Assembly (NCBI RefSeq): GCF_035508675.1
Contig: NZ_DATJMN010000219.1
Location: 1-12,319, forward strand
Origin: Dyella_B sp035508675
GTDB lineage: Bacteria > Pseudomonadota > Gammaproteobacteria > Xanthomonadales > Rhodanobacteraceae
Reading direction: 5' to 3'
Length of the DNA: 12,319 bases
Of the stretch, positions 1 through 7,532 are shown one piece after another. The notes under the pieces are model-generated. The model worked only from the letters and a program-made list of their open reading frames with translations, made no database searches and was not told the origin of the DNA. How positions within the stretch are numbered: the first letter of the stretch is position 1; each line of letters starts with the position of its first letter. The position numbers and the translations under genes were made by a program.

Positions 1-1
1 A

Positions 2-1636
2 AACAACTTCTTCCTTGGGAAACAGTTGGGCACCACCAAGGACAGCAGCGGCAACACCATTCCCATTTACGCCATGAACTGGCAGCAGTGGTGGAACCCA
101 ATCACGCCGCAGCAATACAGCCAGTTCGCCGTCAATGGCGAGGACACCGCGACCTCGTGGCTGGACCAGGCGCAGTTCCGCGTCAACGGTGACCTGTACA
201 CGTTGCCCTGGGTGCATGATCAGCCGATCGGTTGGGCAGCGGTGCTCGAAGCCGCGCACAACGGCTACCTGCTCTCGCCTGACCCGCGCGGGGCCGACTC
301 AAGCACATTCGTGAACCCGTTCTATTCGTATCTCACCGGTGGCGGTACCCGCCAGCGCTATTCGTTCGGCAACGAGTTCCGCGTACCGTTGCTGGATTCG
401 GTGACGTGGACGATCTCCGGCCGCATCGACAAATACCACGACGCCAGCAGTGCTGATATCGCGCGTACCTGGGGCACAGGCCTGGAATGGCGCCCGTATG
501 ACGGTCTGCTACTCCGTGGCAGCTACGGCACCAACTTCAAGGCGCCGGACATGCAGGCTATCTACCTGACCAGCACCAGCTCTCCGATAGGCGATTACGC
601 TGATCCCTTGCAATGCATTAACGCCATCAAGTCGGGCCAGTCCAACAGCACATGGTGTAGCACGGTACAGCGTCCGCAATCGCAGTGGTACACATTGAAT
701 ACGAATGGCAGCCCCTACTTGCAGCCGCAGACCGGCCACTCCTGGACCTACGGTTTCGTGTGGCAGATCCCGGGCGTGCAAGGCCTGTCGTTCTCGGCCG
801 ATTACTGGCACATGGGCGTGGACAACGCCATCGAGTACCAGGGCGCAGACACCGTGCTGGCCGACGAGGCCGGTTGCCTTACCGGCTACCAGGTAAACGG
901 TTCGTCCTCTCTGTCGCCGTACACGGCGCATGCGCCGGGTTCGGCGTATTGCCAGCTGGTGACCAAGTATGTTCAGCGCAATGCGTCCGGCCAGATCATC
1001 TCCGAGCAGTCCGGCCCGATCAACGAAGCTTCGCTATACGTAAGCGGTATCGATGCTTCGCTGGATTACAAACTGCACACTGACGACTGGGGTGATTTCC
1101 GCGCCAACATCAACTACACCGACAACCTCGAGTACAAGCAGCGTGTGCTGGCTTCAGACCTGTTGCAAAACACCCGCTACAACATCGTGGCGAGCAGGAT
1201 CGCGTGGATTGCCGACTGGCACAAGGGCGACTGGGACGTGTCGATCTCCGGTGTGCGCGATGGTGGCCTGCGCGCCCCGAACTACGGTAGTTGCAACACG
1301 CTGCCCAACGGCATCCAGCCGAGCATGGTTACGGTGCAAAATGGCACCGAGACGGTCGCTACGGGTGTTTGCCAGGTGACCGTCAACGGCACCCCCGTCA
1401 CCGTTGCCGACACCGAATACCAGGGCCATACGCCGGTGTGGATCACCTGGAATACCTCGGTCGCGTGGCAGATCAACCACATGACCAAGCTCAAGCTCAC
1501 CGTCAACAATATCTTCGACAGGGTTTCGTCGATTCCGTATTACGCAGGTGGCTTCGAGTACGTCACGACGGGTCAGACCGGTAGCGAGTACAACGGCCGC
1601 GAGGTATTCCTCACGTTCGATTACAAGCTCGATTGA
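2..1636 (+). CDS. TonB-dependent outer-membrane receptor, C-terminal part (5' end outside window)
   Basis: The frame is open from the window edge to TGA at 1634-1636, so this is the C-terminal ~544 residues. The TTG at 26 is an internal codon, not a start. What is seen is beta-barrel sequence: alternating aromatic/polar strands, the typical RGSYGTNFKAPDMQ segment near 513-555, and a terminal strand ending in LTFDYKLD. The plug domain and TonB box would lie upstream. Three close cysteine pairs (CINAIK...TWC, GCLTG...YC, SCNTL...VC) sit in likely extracellular loops and could form disulfides. The family imports large ligands across the outer membrane using TonB/ExbBD energy. The hexosaminidase gene that follows suggests an amino-sugar glycan ligand, but that is inferred from context only. 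An intrinsic terminator follows the stop codon. The receptor family is secure; the substrate is not. Confidence 0.93.
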   Translation, partial: NNFFLGKQLGTTKDSSGNTIPIYAMNWQQWWNPITPQQYSQFAVNGEDTATSWLDQAQFRVNGDLYTLPWVHDQPIGWAAVLEAAHNGYLLSPDPRGADSSTFVNPFYSYLTGGGTRQRYSFGNEFRVPLLDSVTWTISGRIDKYHDASSADIARTWGTGLEWRPYDGLLLRGSYGTNFKAPDMQAIYLTSTSSPIGDYADPLQCINAIKSGQSNSTWCSTVQRPQSQWYTLNTNGSPYLQPQTGHSWTYGFVWQIPGVQGLSFSADYWHMGVDNAIEYQGADTVLADEAGCLTGYQVNGSSSLSPYTAHAPGSAYCQLVTKYVQRNASGQIISEQSGPINEASLYVSGIDASLDYKLHTDDWGDFRANINYTDNLEYKQRVLASDLLQNTRYNIVASRIAWIADWHKGDWDVSISGVRDGGLRAPNYGSCNTLPNGIQPSMVTVQNGTETVATGVCQVTVNGTPVTVADTEYQGHTPVWITWNTSVAWQINHMTKLKLTVNNIFDRVSSIPYYAGGFEYVTTGQTGSEYNGREVFLTFDYKLD

Positions 1637-1645
1637 CGCAACAAA

Positions 1646-1679
1646 GCGAGCCCGGCCCCAAGCCGGGCTCGCTGCTTTT
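1646..1679 (+). terminator. Rho-independent terminator after the TonB-dependent receptor
   Basis: A perfect 11-bp GC-rich stem (1646-1656 with 1662-1672) closes a 5-nt loop (CCCAA) and is followed by TGCTTTT. It begins 10 nt after the receptor stop codon and lies 36 nt before the hexosaminidase start. The T tract is short, so some read-through into the next gene is possible. Confidence 0.85.
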
Positions 1680-1714
1680 GATGTTAATGATCACGTTGTA
1701 AGGGAGTCCAACTG

Positions 1715-3964
1715 ATGCTTAAACCTCTCCTGGCCTGGTGCCTTGGCTTGTCCATCGTCATCGCGAGCACCTCGGCGGTTGCGGACATCAGCATCATCCC
1801 GAAGCCGCAGCAGCTGGAAGTCGGGGAGGGGGCTTATCACCTGGATGCACATACCGGCATCGACGCGCCGACAAGTGCGCGCGTGCGGCAGATCGTCGCC
1901 TTTCTGCGCGAATCGATCCATGCGCAAACCGGCATCCAGCTTTCGCGCAACGCGCACGAGCACGGCATCGTGCTGGCCTTCGATCCTACCGTGCATGGCG
2001 ATGAGGCTTACCGCTTGCTGGTTACGCCGCGTGGTGTGGTGATCCAGGCGTCCAGTGACAAGGGCCTGTTCTGGGGCGTGCAGACGCTGCGCCAATTGTT
2101 GCCGCTGGAACGTGCATCGTCCGTCGACATTCCCGCCGTCAACATCAAGGATGCGCCGGCGTTCGCGTACCGCGGTTTCATGCTCGACGTGGGGCGGCAT
2201 TTCTTCCCCGTTTCCTTCATCAAGAAACAGCTCGATTTGCTGAGCTACTACAAGATCAACACTTTCCACTGGCATCTCACGGAAGACCAGGGTTGGCGCA
2301 TCCAGATTCGCCGCTATCCCAAGCTGACCGACGTAGGCGCGTGGCGCGCCGAGGAAGACGGCAGCCGCTATGGCGGTTTCTACACGCAGAGCGAGATCCG
2401 CGACGTGATCGCGTATGCGCGGGAGCGCAACATCATGGTGATCCCGGAAATCGAAATGCCGGGCCACAGCACGGCTGCGCTGGCTGCATATCCGGAATAT
2501 TCCTGCACCAAGCAGCCGCTGACCGTGCCGCATACCTGGGGCGTGTTCAAGGACATCTATTGCGTCGGCAATCCGGAAACCTTCAGCTTCCTGCAGCACG
2601 TGCTGGACGAGGTGATCGCGCTGTTTCCTTCGCCGTACGTGCACATCGGCGGCGACGAAGCGCCCAAAGATCGTTGGAAAGCCTGTGAGGCTTGCCAGGC
2701 ATTGATGCACCAGCACGGGCTGAAGGACGAGGAAGGGCTGCAGAGCTACTTCGTCAAGCATTTCCAGAGCTACCTGGAAAGCAAAGGCAAGACCATGATC
2801 GGCTGGGACGAGATTCTGGAGGGCGGCGCGGACAAGAACGCCATCGTGGAAGTGTGGCGGATGTGGCTGGGCAATAGCGTGATGCGCAAGGCGCTGCTCA
2901 ACGGCAATCGCATCATCATGGCAGGCCCGTTCTACCTGGATTCCCCGCTGGATGTGTTGACGGTAAAAAGCATCTACCACACCGACATCACCAAGCCCAC
3001 TGCGCCAAGCACGCCGGACGACGACCAGCTTTTTGCCGAGCACCGTGCCCAAATCCTCGGCGGCGAAGCGCCGTTGTGGAGCGAACACGCCAACCCCTTC
3101 AATGCCGAGTCCAAGATCTATCCACGTATGCTCGCATTCGCGGAAAATCTCTGGACGGGCAAGCACGGCGAAGCCGCCTACGCCGACTTCGAACAGCGTT
3201 TGCAAGCGCAATACCGTTGGCTGGATGCGCAAAAAATAGCCTATGGCCCGGAGAGCAAACCTGTGGTGGCCTACGCCATCGACTACGACGCGCAGCAAGG
3301 CGATTGGCAGTTGCATGCAAAGCGCGGCTTCGACGATCTGCAAAATCACTACACGGAAGACGGTGTGGACCCGGTTGCGCAATCGCCATCGTTCGACGAC
3401 GAGTTGGACATTCACCAAGCCGGTACACTCAAAGTCGTGCCTTACCGCAACGAGCTGCGTTATGACAACGCAACCCGTTTCACCCTGGTGCATAACCTGG
3501 CATCCGGGCACGCTGTTACCTTGGCGCAGCCACCCGATGCTTCCTATGCGCCGGTCAGTGCCTTGGTGGATGGCGTGTTAGGTACCCCGGAGATTCATGA
3601 TGGCCGTTGGGTTGCCTGGCACGAGAGCAATCTCGAGGCCACCATCGATCTGCAGAGGGACACCGCCATACACGCTATTGACGTCGGCTTCCTGCAAGCA
3701 ACCCAGTCCCGGGTTCTGTTGCCGGAGAACGTGACATTTCTCGCTTCATCGGATGGGCAGCACTGGACCACCTTGTACACCCATACTTCCACTTTCGATC
3801 CGGCACTGCGTGACGGCGTGCAGCGGTTCCGGTTCCAGCCGCCGCAACCCGTGACGGCACGCTATATCCGAATCGAAGCCGAGCAACGCAAAACCTTGCC
3901 TGCGTCGTTCTCGGGCGGAGCCAAGGATATCTGGCTATTCACCGACGAGATGGTCGTTCAATAA
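1715..3964 (+). CDS. Secreted beta-N-acetylhexosaminidase (GH20) with C-terminal accessory domains
   Basis: This exo-glycosidase would remove terminal GlcNAc or GalNAc from chitin oligomers or glycans by the substrate-assisted GH20 mechanism. The 749-aa product starts at ATG 1715, with AAGGGAG at 1700-1706 as RBS. A Sec signal peptide ends at about AVA-23/D24, so the protein is exported. Residues ~24-148 fit the GH20b domain. Residues ~150-500 form the catalytic barrel: DVGRHF 158-163, FHWHLTEDQGWR 184-195, PEIEMPGH 244-251, the catalytic Asp-Glu pair D314-E315 in HIGGDE, and LWSEH 454-458. Residues ~540-580 (YTEDGVDP) look like a chitobiase/hexosaminidase C-terminal domain. Residues ~605-749 look like an F5/8-type C (discoidin) carbohydrate-binding fold (YIRIEAEQ near 717). 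All key residues are present. It follows a TonB-dependent receptor, which suggests a scavenging locus. The family is certain; natural substrate and periplasmic versus surface location are not. Confidence 0.96.
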   Translation: MLKPLLAWCLGLSIVIASTSAVADISIIPKPQQLEVGEGAYHLDAHTGIDAPTSARVRQIVAFLRESIHAQTGIQLSRNAHEHGIVLAFDPTVHGDEAYRLLVTPRGVVIQASSDKGLFWGVQTLRQLLPLERASSVDIPAVNIKDAPAFAYRGFMLDVGRHFFPVSFIKKQLDLLSYYKINTFHWHLTEDQGWRIQIRRYPKLTDVGAWRAEEDGSRYGGFYTQSEIRDVIAYARERNIMVIPEIEMPGHSTAALAAYPEYSCTKQPLTVPHTWGVFKDIYCVGNPETFSFLQHVLDEVIALFPSPYVHIGGDEAPKDRWKACEACQALMHQHGLKDEEGLQSYFVKHFQSYLESKGKTMIGWDEILEGGADKNAIVEVWRMWLGNSVMRKALLNGNRIIMAGPFYLDSPLDVLTVKSIYHTDITKPTAPSTPDDDQLFAEHRAQILGGEAPLWSEHANPFNAESKIYPRMLAFAENLWTGKHGEAAYADFEQRLQAQYRWLDAQKIAYGPESKPVVAYAIDYDAQQGDWQLHAKRGFDDLQNHYTEDGVDPVAQSPSFDDELDIHQAGTLKVVPYRNELRYDNATRFTLVHNLASGHAVTLAQPPDASYAPVSALVDGVLGTPEIHDGRWVAWHESNLEATIDLQRDTAIHAIDVGFLQATQSRVLLPENVTFLASSDGQHWTTLYTHTSTFDPALRDGVQRFRFQPPQPVTARYIRIEAEQRKTLPASFSGGAKDIWLFTDEMVVQ

Positions 3965-3989
3965 GCCATCCTTCGAATAGGAACGGCGC

Positions 3990-4051
3990 GTAGGCTGGGA
4001 TGCAATCCCGGCATTGGACGCCACAAAAAGCGCCGGGATTTGCTCCCAGCC
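3990..4051. repeat. REP/BIME-like inverted pair of palindromes
   Basis: A GTAG tetranucleotide (3990-3993) leads into a 20-nt arm (3993-4012) that matches the reverse complement of 4032-4051 at 17 of 20 positions, with a 19-nt spacer. Each arm also folds on itself: GGGAT-GCA-ATCCC in the left arm, and CCGGGA/TCCCAG-type pairing with one wobble in the right. A GTAG head followed by a short stem-loop, present as an inverted pair, resembles the GTAG-type REPs mobilised by RAYT transposases in Stenotrophomonas and relatives. The right copy lacks a clean GTAG. Family assignment is by resemblance only; the palindromes themselves are directly visible. Confidence 0.65.
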
Positions 4052-4219
4052 CGGCATTCCCATTGTCGACGAGGCGCCGATTCGGCAACCGCATTCTGCG
4101 AGAGCCTGCGCGCTGACCTTGAACTTGGAGTGTTGAAGCCCGCAGGCTTGCGCGCTATTTCGTTCCCATCATTTGCTGTTCCCCACATCCCATTCGCTTT
4201 CGTTGATCTCCTTCGGCTG

Positions 4220-4247
4220 CACGGATTTTTTTTCCGTGTTTTTTTTT
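4220..4247 (+). terminator. Possible intrinsic terminator (6-bp stem, T7 loop, T9 tail)
   Basis: CACGGA (4220-4225) pairs perfectly with TCCGTG (4233-4238) around a loop of seven T, and nine T follow directly (4239-4247). This fits a short intrinsic terminator on the plus strand. It would stop transcripts leaving the hexosaminidase gene, or insulate the small gene downstream. The stem is short and lies 255 nt after the hexosaminidase stop, so the T runs may instead be curved or UP-element-like promoter DNA. Confidence 0.35.
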
Positions 4248-4254
4248 GTTGCTT

Positions 4255-4282
4255 TTTACGTAACGTTACGATAATTTAAAAT
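4255..4282 (+). promoter_or_regulatory. Candidate promoter overlapping a perfect 12-bp palindrome
   Basis: TTTACG (4255-4260) and TAAAAT (4277-4282) are spaced 16 bp apart and fit a sigma-70 -35/-10 pair; GATAAT at 4270-4275 is an alternative -10. The palindrome CGTAACGTTACG (4259-4270) overlaps the -35 and spacer, a position where a dimeric repressor could block RNA polymerase. T-rich DNA just upstream could act as an UP element. The palindrome is seen directly; promoter and operator roles are inferred. Confidence 0.4.
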
Positions 4283-4306
4283 CGCCAAAACTCATGGAGT
4301 TACGCC

Positions 4307-4567
4307 ATGGTCGACCCTAAAGATCCGGGAACGATGGCCATGCTGCTTCGGCCGCGCCGCGGGCGTCCGCCGAGCGGCAAGGCGAAGTCTGCCGCCGAGC
4401 GCATGCGTGCGTACCGCGCACGCCATGTGACGGTGAAAAGCGATGTGCTTCGTTCGGTGATTGCGCAATGCCAGGAAATCCAGCAATTGCTGGAGAGCAA
4501 TCAGGCGTTGCGCAGCGAGCTGGATGCGGCCTACGCTGAAATTGCGCGGCTTCGTTCAGAACAATAA
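4307..4567 (+). CDS. Small basic AT-hook-like, coiled-coil protein of unknown function
   Basis: The 86-aa product starts at ATG 4307, with GGAG (4296-4299) 7 nt upstream. The N-terminal half is strongly basic and includes RPRRGRPPSGKAKS at residues ~15-28, whose RGRPP core matches the AT-hook minor-groove motif, followed by AAERMRAYRARH. The C-terminal part (~45-86) is a leucine-rich amphipathic helix (IQQLLESNQALRSELDAAYAEIARLRSE), predicted to be a coiled coil for dimerisation. There is no signal peptide or membrane segment. A DNA-binding or nucleoid-type regulator acting in the cytoplasm is plausible. The promoter region is AT-rich and carries a 12-bp palindrome, so autoregulation is conceivable. 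It stands alone, convergent with the glycosyltransferase-methyltransferase gene (62 bp between stop codons). I do not recognise a named family; short proteins with a GRPP...AERMRAYRAR pattern occur in many proteobacteria without known function. Confidence 0.75.
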   Translation: MVDPKDPGTMAMLLRPRRGRPPSGKAKSAAERMRAYRARHVTVKSDVLRSVIAQCQEIQQLLESNQALRSELDAAYAEIARLRSEQ

Positions 4568-4629
4568 AAACGCGCTGCTTTCGCCATCCTTGGCGTGGCC
4601 GTGCGCGTCATCGAGTCTGCCTTCGACGC

Positions 4630-6249
4630 CTATGCGCCAGGGGCGGAAGCGGCGCGCGAATCGCCGTCCGTCTTTTGCCGTGCGGCTGACCGGAAACGCT
4701 TTCCTGCAGCAAACCGATTCATGAGGACCAAGTTCCTGGTGCGTATGGTTCTGCTGCCCACGCGTACTGCATCGAGTTCAATCGGAATAGGGCGTGCGTT
4801 GATCCCCAGCGTGTAAAGGCTATATCCATATCCGCAGACCCTCTGCAAGCCTTCCAGCAGAGCCGGCCAGGATTCACCGGCAATTTCCTCTACCGCTTTA
4901 ACCAGCACGTAATCGATGCATTGGCGGCTAAGCAGGCGTTCGGCACCGCGCAGGACAAAAGCTTCATGTCCTTCGGCATCGATTCTTAGGCATGTGATGG
5001 GGAGGTCGTACGGGAATTCAGCATCCAGGGTCACGATGGAGGTATCGACGGTATCGTCGTCGCTGCCCAAGTACTCGATCGTTCGCGCATGTGCTTCCAC
5101 TTGCGTGTCATCCGCGATCGCGGCATCGCCCATTCTCGACGGATTGAACCGTAACACGGCGTGGCCCGCTCGCTCGCCGACTGCCACGTTGGCGACGATC
5201 AACCGCTCGTGCATCCAGTTCATGGTCGCCGAGTTCCTGAGCAGGTCTGCGGCGAACGGATTGGGTTCGTAGGCATACACACGGCCAAAAGGGCCGACGA
5301 TGCACGCAGCAAGCAGGCTGAACGCGCCTACGTTGGCGCCCACGTCGACGAAATAGTCGCCCCCACGCAAGACTTTCTTGAGAAAGAGTTCTTCGCGAAG
5401 CTCGTAATAGCCCTGATGTGCGATTTTTGGCGTGACGGACAGATCCTTGCCGGAGAGGATGATGCTGGGTCCGTGCACGGTCTTTCTGATCAGCTTTTCG
5501 GAAACCGGATATGTCCTGGTTTTCCGGGGCAGCAACAACCGGATCACCACTTCATTGGAATGGATCCACTTCTCGCATTCCTTGGCGATACCGCGCGCCC
5601 TGCGAAGACGAAGCAATTTCAAATGGCCTTGCCAACCGAATTTGCGGACAAGTTTGACCCAGCCGCGGATCCAGGAGCCTTCCCACAGATGCGTGCCATA
5701 AGTGAAGGGATGGGGTGCGCAAGGTTTGTCGTTCCAGTTGTATGGATAGAATGTTTCGCGTGGAAGTACCGCGATGTCCTTGCGCCACTTGAGCAGCCGG
5801 GAGTAGAGGATGGGGCCCGTCGTCACGTTGGGCGGAAGCGACCAGTCGGGTGGATTGTTATCCAGGTCATCGACGATTTTGGCGAGTGCAGGATGCCCCG
5901 CCACGCAACCAAAGGCGGCATTCGTCAAGATGAGCCCGTCTTCGCTTGCGATGAAGAAATCGTGATGCGCCGCCATGTCGTCCAGCGGCCGATGCATGAT
6001 GACATCGGAATCCAGGTAGACGCCGCCGTGGTTCAATACGGCCTCGATGCGTATCAAGTCGGCCAATTGCGCGCCGCTACGGGTTTCCTTCCAATATTTG
6101 GCGAGCCTGAAACCCTCCGGCGCTACCGGGTCTTGCCAGATCATGATCTGCCAGTCCGGGTGTAGACGTCTGGCTATTTCGATGGCATCCAATTGGCTGG
6201 GGGTGGCGGGATTGGGAATCTTGAAATGGATAATTTTGGGGATGGGCAT
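4630..6249 (-). CDS. Glycosyltransferase (sugar-binding DXD type) fused to FkbM-family methyltransferase
   Basis: The product is 539 aa from ATG at 6249 (reading leftwards), with GAGAAG 8 nt upstream. An in-frame ATG at 6309 would add 20 residues unlike the family, and MPIPKIIHF is a typical start for this glycosyltransferase type. Residues ~1-170 resemble Gly_transf_sug/GT32-like enzymes: IPKIIHF, then ADLIRIEAVLNHGGVYLDSD with the metal/nucleotide-sugar DSD at 80-82. Residues ~280-510 are an FkbM methyltransferase: VDVGANVGAF (301-310) as SAM-binding motif I, YEPNP (347-351), and RIDAEGHE (422-429). There are no clear membrane helices, so it probably acts in the cytoplasm or at the inner membrane face. 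It likely transfers a sugar and O-methylates a glycan, given the neighbouring polysaccharide export genes. The preceding gene on the same strand has its own terminator, so this one is probably transcribed separately. The order of action and the substrate are unknown. Confidence 0.9.
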   Translation of the reverse strand: MPIPKIIHFKIPNPATPSQLDAIEIARRLHPDWQIMIWQDPVAPEGFRLAKYWKETRSGAQLADLIRIEAVLNHGGVYLDSDVIMHRPLDDMAAHHDFFIASEDGLILTNAAFGCVAGHPALAKIVDDLDNNPPDWSLPPNVTTGPILYSRLLKWRKDIAVLPRETFYPYNWNDKPCAPHPFTYGTHLWEGSWIRGWVKLVRKFGWQGHLKLLRLRRARGIAKECEKWIHSNEVVIRLLLPRKTRTYPVSEKLIRKTVHGPSIILSGKDLSVTPKIAHQGYYELREELFLKKVLRGGDYFVDVGANVGAFSLLAACIVGPFGRVYAYEPNPFAADLLRNSATMNWMHERLIVANVAVGERAGHAVLRFNPSRMGDAAIADDTQVEAHARTIEYLGSDDDTVDTSIVTLDAEFPYDLPITCLRIDAEGHEAFVLRGAERLLSRQCIDYVLVKAVEEIAGESWPALLEGLQRVCGYGYSLYTLGINARPIPIELDAVRVGSRTIRTRNLVLMNRFAAGKRFRSAARQKTDGDSRAASAPGA

Positions 6250-6395
6250 GTTCGAGGCTTCTCGTCTGCACGAATGAAGTGATGCCGTTGGATGATTGCC
6301 GATGACCACGCTTGTTCAAGACATTTGCAGTGCGCTCTCTCTTTTCGCAAGCACCGAATCGCCCGACTTCGTTCGGGCCGCTGTGTTGGGGCGAT

Positions 6396-6424
6396 AAAAA
6401 AAGGGCGCCGCTCCGACGGCGCCC
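6396..6424 (-). terminator. Rho-independent terminator of the polysaccharide export gene
   Basis: Read on the minus strand, GGGCGCCG (6424-6417) and CGGCGCCC (6410-6403) form a perfect 8-bp GC stem with a 6-nt loop, followed by seven T (6402-6396). It starts about 25 nt after the export gene's stop codon and separates it from the glycosyltransferase-methyltransferase gene. A second small stem, GCCCGA/TCGGGC at 6361-6378, lies in the leader of that next gene. Confidence 0.92.
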
Positions 6425-6449
6425 AAGCAAGGCAAGCAACGCTAAGCAA

Positions 6450-7532
6450 TCAAAGTCCGCCTGAAGTATTGCCGTGGGCCAATGCGGCGCTGCTTACCAG
6501 GCTGCCTAGCGGGACTAGCTGGCTGAGAAAGCGGCCCCACTGGGTAATGGCCGACGCTCCCACCCAAACCACGTCGCCAGCTTGCACGTGGAAATTGTCT
6601 GCCAGCGCAAACGCGGCAGGGGAGCGTGCGTTGAGGTGATACACCGTGGCTGGCGTATGCGCGATATCTTTCACCCCACGGATCACGTAGACCGATTTGC
6701 TGCTGGATGTGACCGGGTCCAGTCCGCCGGCGCGGCCTATTGCCTGGGTCAGTGTCAGATCGTCCGTCCTGAAGGAGAGCGCTTGCGGGCGCAGCACTTC
6801 GCCCATCACGTAAATCTCCTTGTTGTCGTTGTATGCCAGGTAAAGGCGATCGCCGGGCTTGAGATACATGCGCTGCTCGACCGCCTTGTTCAGCGTATTC
6901 AAGTCGAAGTGGTAATCGTGGCCATCGCGCGTCAGTACTAGGTCCGACATGTCGGCATGTGTGAGGTCAATGCCGGCGGTGCCGATCGCTTGCGCGAGCG
7001 TCAATGGAACCGTGGTGGCTTGTTGCGGATCGTTCTTGATGAAGGCGCCTCCCAGGGTAATCAGCTGACTGCCGTAGCTGGTAACAGCCACGTCGACCTG
7101 CGGATTGGGCACGTACTTGGTGAGTTTGCTGGTCAGTGCCTGGCGCAGCTCATCGATGGTCATGCCGGAAGCCTTGATCGTGCCGACATAGGGATAGAAC
7201 AGCGTACCGTCCGATCGCACCAGGCGGCTGTTGGCGCTGGTTTGTTGTTGCGAACCGGCCGGTGCGGTCAGTTCGGGGTGATCCCATACGGTGATGTAGA
7301 GCATGTCGCCAGGGCCGATGCGATAGGCCTCGGGCTGGTAATTGAGGAGCTCTTGCGGAATCGTTTGTGGCGAGATCGCCGGTTGGCTGGAGAGCCATTC
7401 CGGCGTGATCTGCACCATTTGAATGTGGCCTTTCTCCGCCCCGCTCATCGACATGTGCTGGCCAGGAATGGCGGCGCACCCGGAAAGGGCTGCGACGGTC
7501 ATCACAGCGATCAAGACAAACGATGCTTTCAT
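6450..7532 (-). CDS. Outer-membrane polysaccharide export lipoprotein (Wza/OPX family)
   Basis: The product would form the outer-membrane channel through which capsular or exopolysaccharide leaves the cell. I chose ATG at 7532 (360 aa) because it opens directly with a lipoprotein signal (MKASFVLIAV...ALSGC, lipidated Cys19), and a G-rich SD (GGGG, 7541-7538) lies 5 nt upstream. The frame runs on to 7613, but that extension has no signal character. Residues ~66-150 are the Poly_export domain (YRIGPGDMLYITVWDHPE near 70; FYPYVG near 112). Two SLBB-like domains follow at ~153-235 and ~239-325 (GEVLRPQAL, AGGLDP). Residues ~328-352 form an amphipathic helix matching the outer-membrane helix ring of Wza. 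Length is close to E. coli Wza (379 aa). The gene is transcribed away from its expected partners, the tyrosine phosphatase and kinase on the plus strand, and ends at a strong terminator. Confidence 0.93.
   Translation of the reverse strand: MKASFVLIAVMTVAALSGCAAIPGQHMSMSGAEKGHIQMVQITPEWLSSQPAISPQTIPQELLNYQPEAYRIGPGDMLYITVWDHPELTAPAGSQQQTSANSRLVRSDGTLFYPYVGTIKASGMTIDELRQALTSKLTKYVPNPQVDVAVTSYGSQLITLGGAFIKNDPQQATTVPLTLAQAIGTAGIDLTHADMSDLVLTRDGHDYHFDLNTLNKAVEQRMYLKPGDRLYLAYNDNKEIYVMGEVLRPQALSFRTDDLTLTQAIGRAGGLDPVTSSSKSVYVIRGVKDIAHTPATVYHLNARSPAAFALADNFHVQAGDVVWVGASAITQWGRFLSQLVPLGSLVSSAALAHGNTSGGL

Larger units (their letters stand above)
3965..4306. other. Intergenic region with REP-like pair, T-rich tract and candidate promoter
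   Basis: These 342 bases hold no convincing gene. In order they contain an inverted REP-like pair (3990-4051), a stretch of ordinary composition with a small 5-bp hairpin (AAGCC 4136-4140 with GGCTT 4145-4149), a T-rich tract with T8, T9 and T5 runs (4226-4257), a perfect 12-bp palindrome (4259-4270) and an RBS-like GGAG (4296-4299) for the small gene that follows. Composition shifts sharply from GC-rich to AT-rich after about 4190. Reading frames crossing the region lack codon bias and start context. Confidence 0.7.

Noticed and set aside
1691..3511. 606-codon open frame on the minus strand opposite the hexosaminidase
   Set aside because: It is antisense to a gene with intact catalytic motifs, has no domain features, and is the usual by-product of GC-rich codon bias.
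4294..4320. Eight-codon mini-ORF (ATG GAG TTA ...) overlapping the start of the small AT-hook-like gene
   Set aside because: The GAG serves as part of the SD for ATG 4307, and the mini-ORF has no RBS of its own; likely chance.
4582..4595. CGCCA/TGGCG hairpin between the two convergent genes
   Set aside because: Only a 5-bp stem with no T run on either strand; too weak to call a terminator.
5161..6165. 334-codon open frame on the plus strand opposite the glycosyltransferase-methyltransferase
   Set aside because: Antisense shadow; no start context and no motif, whereas the minus strand has complete catalytic signatures.
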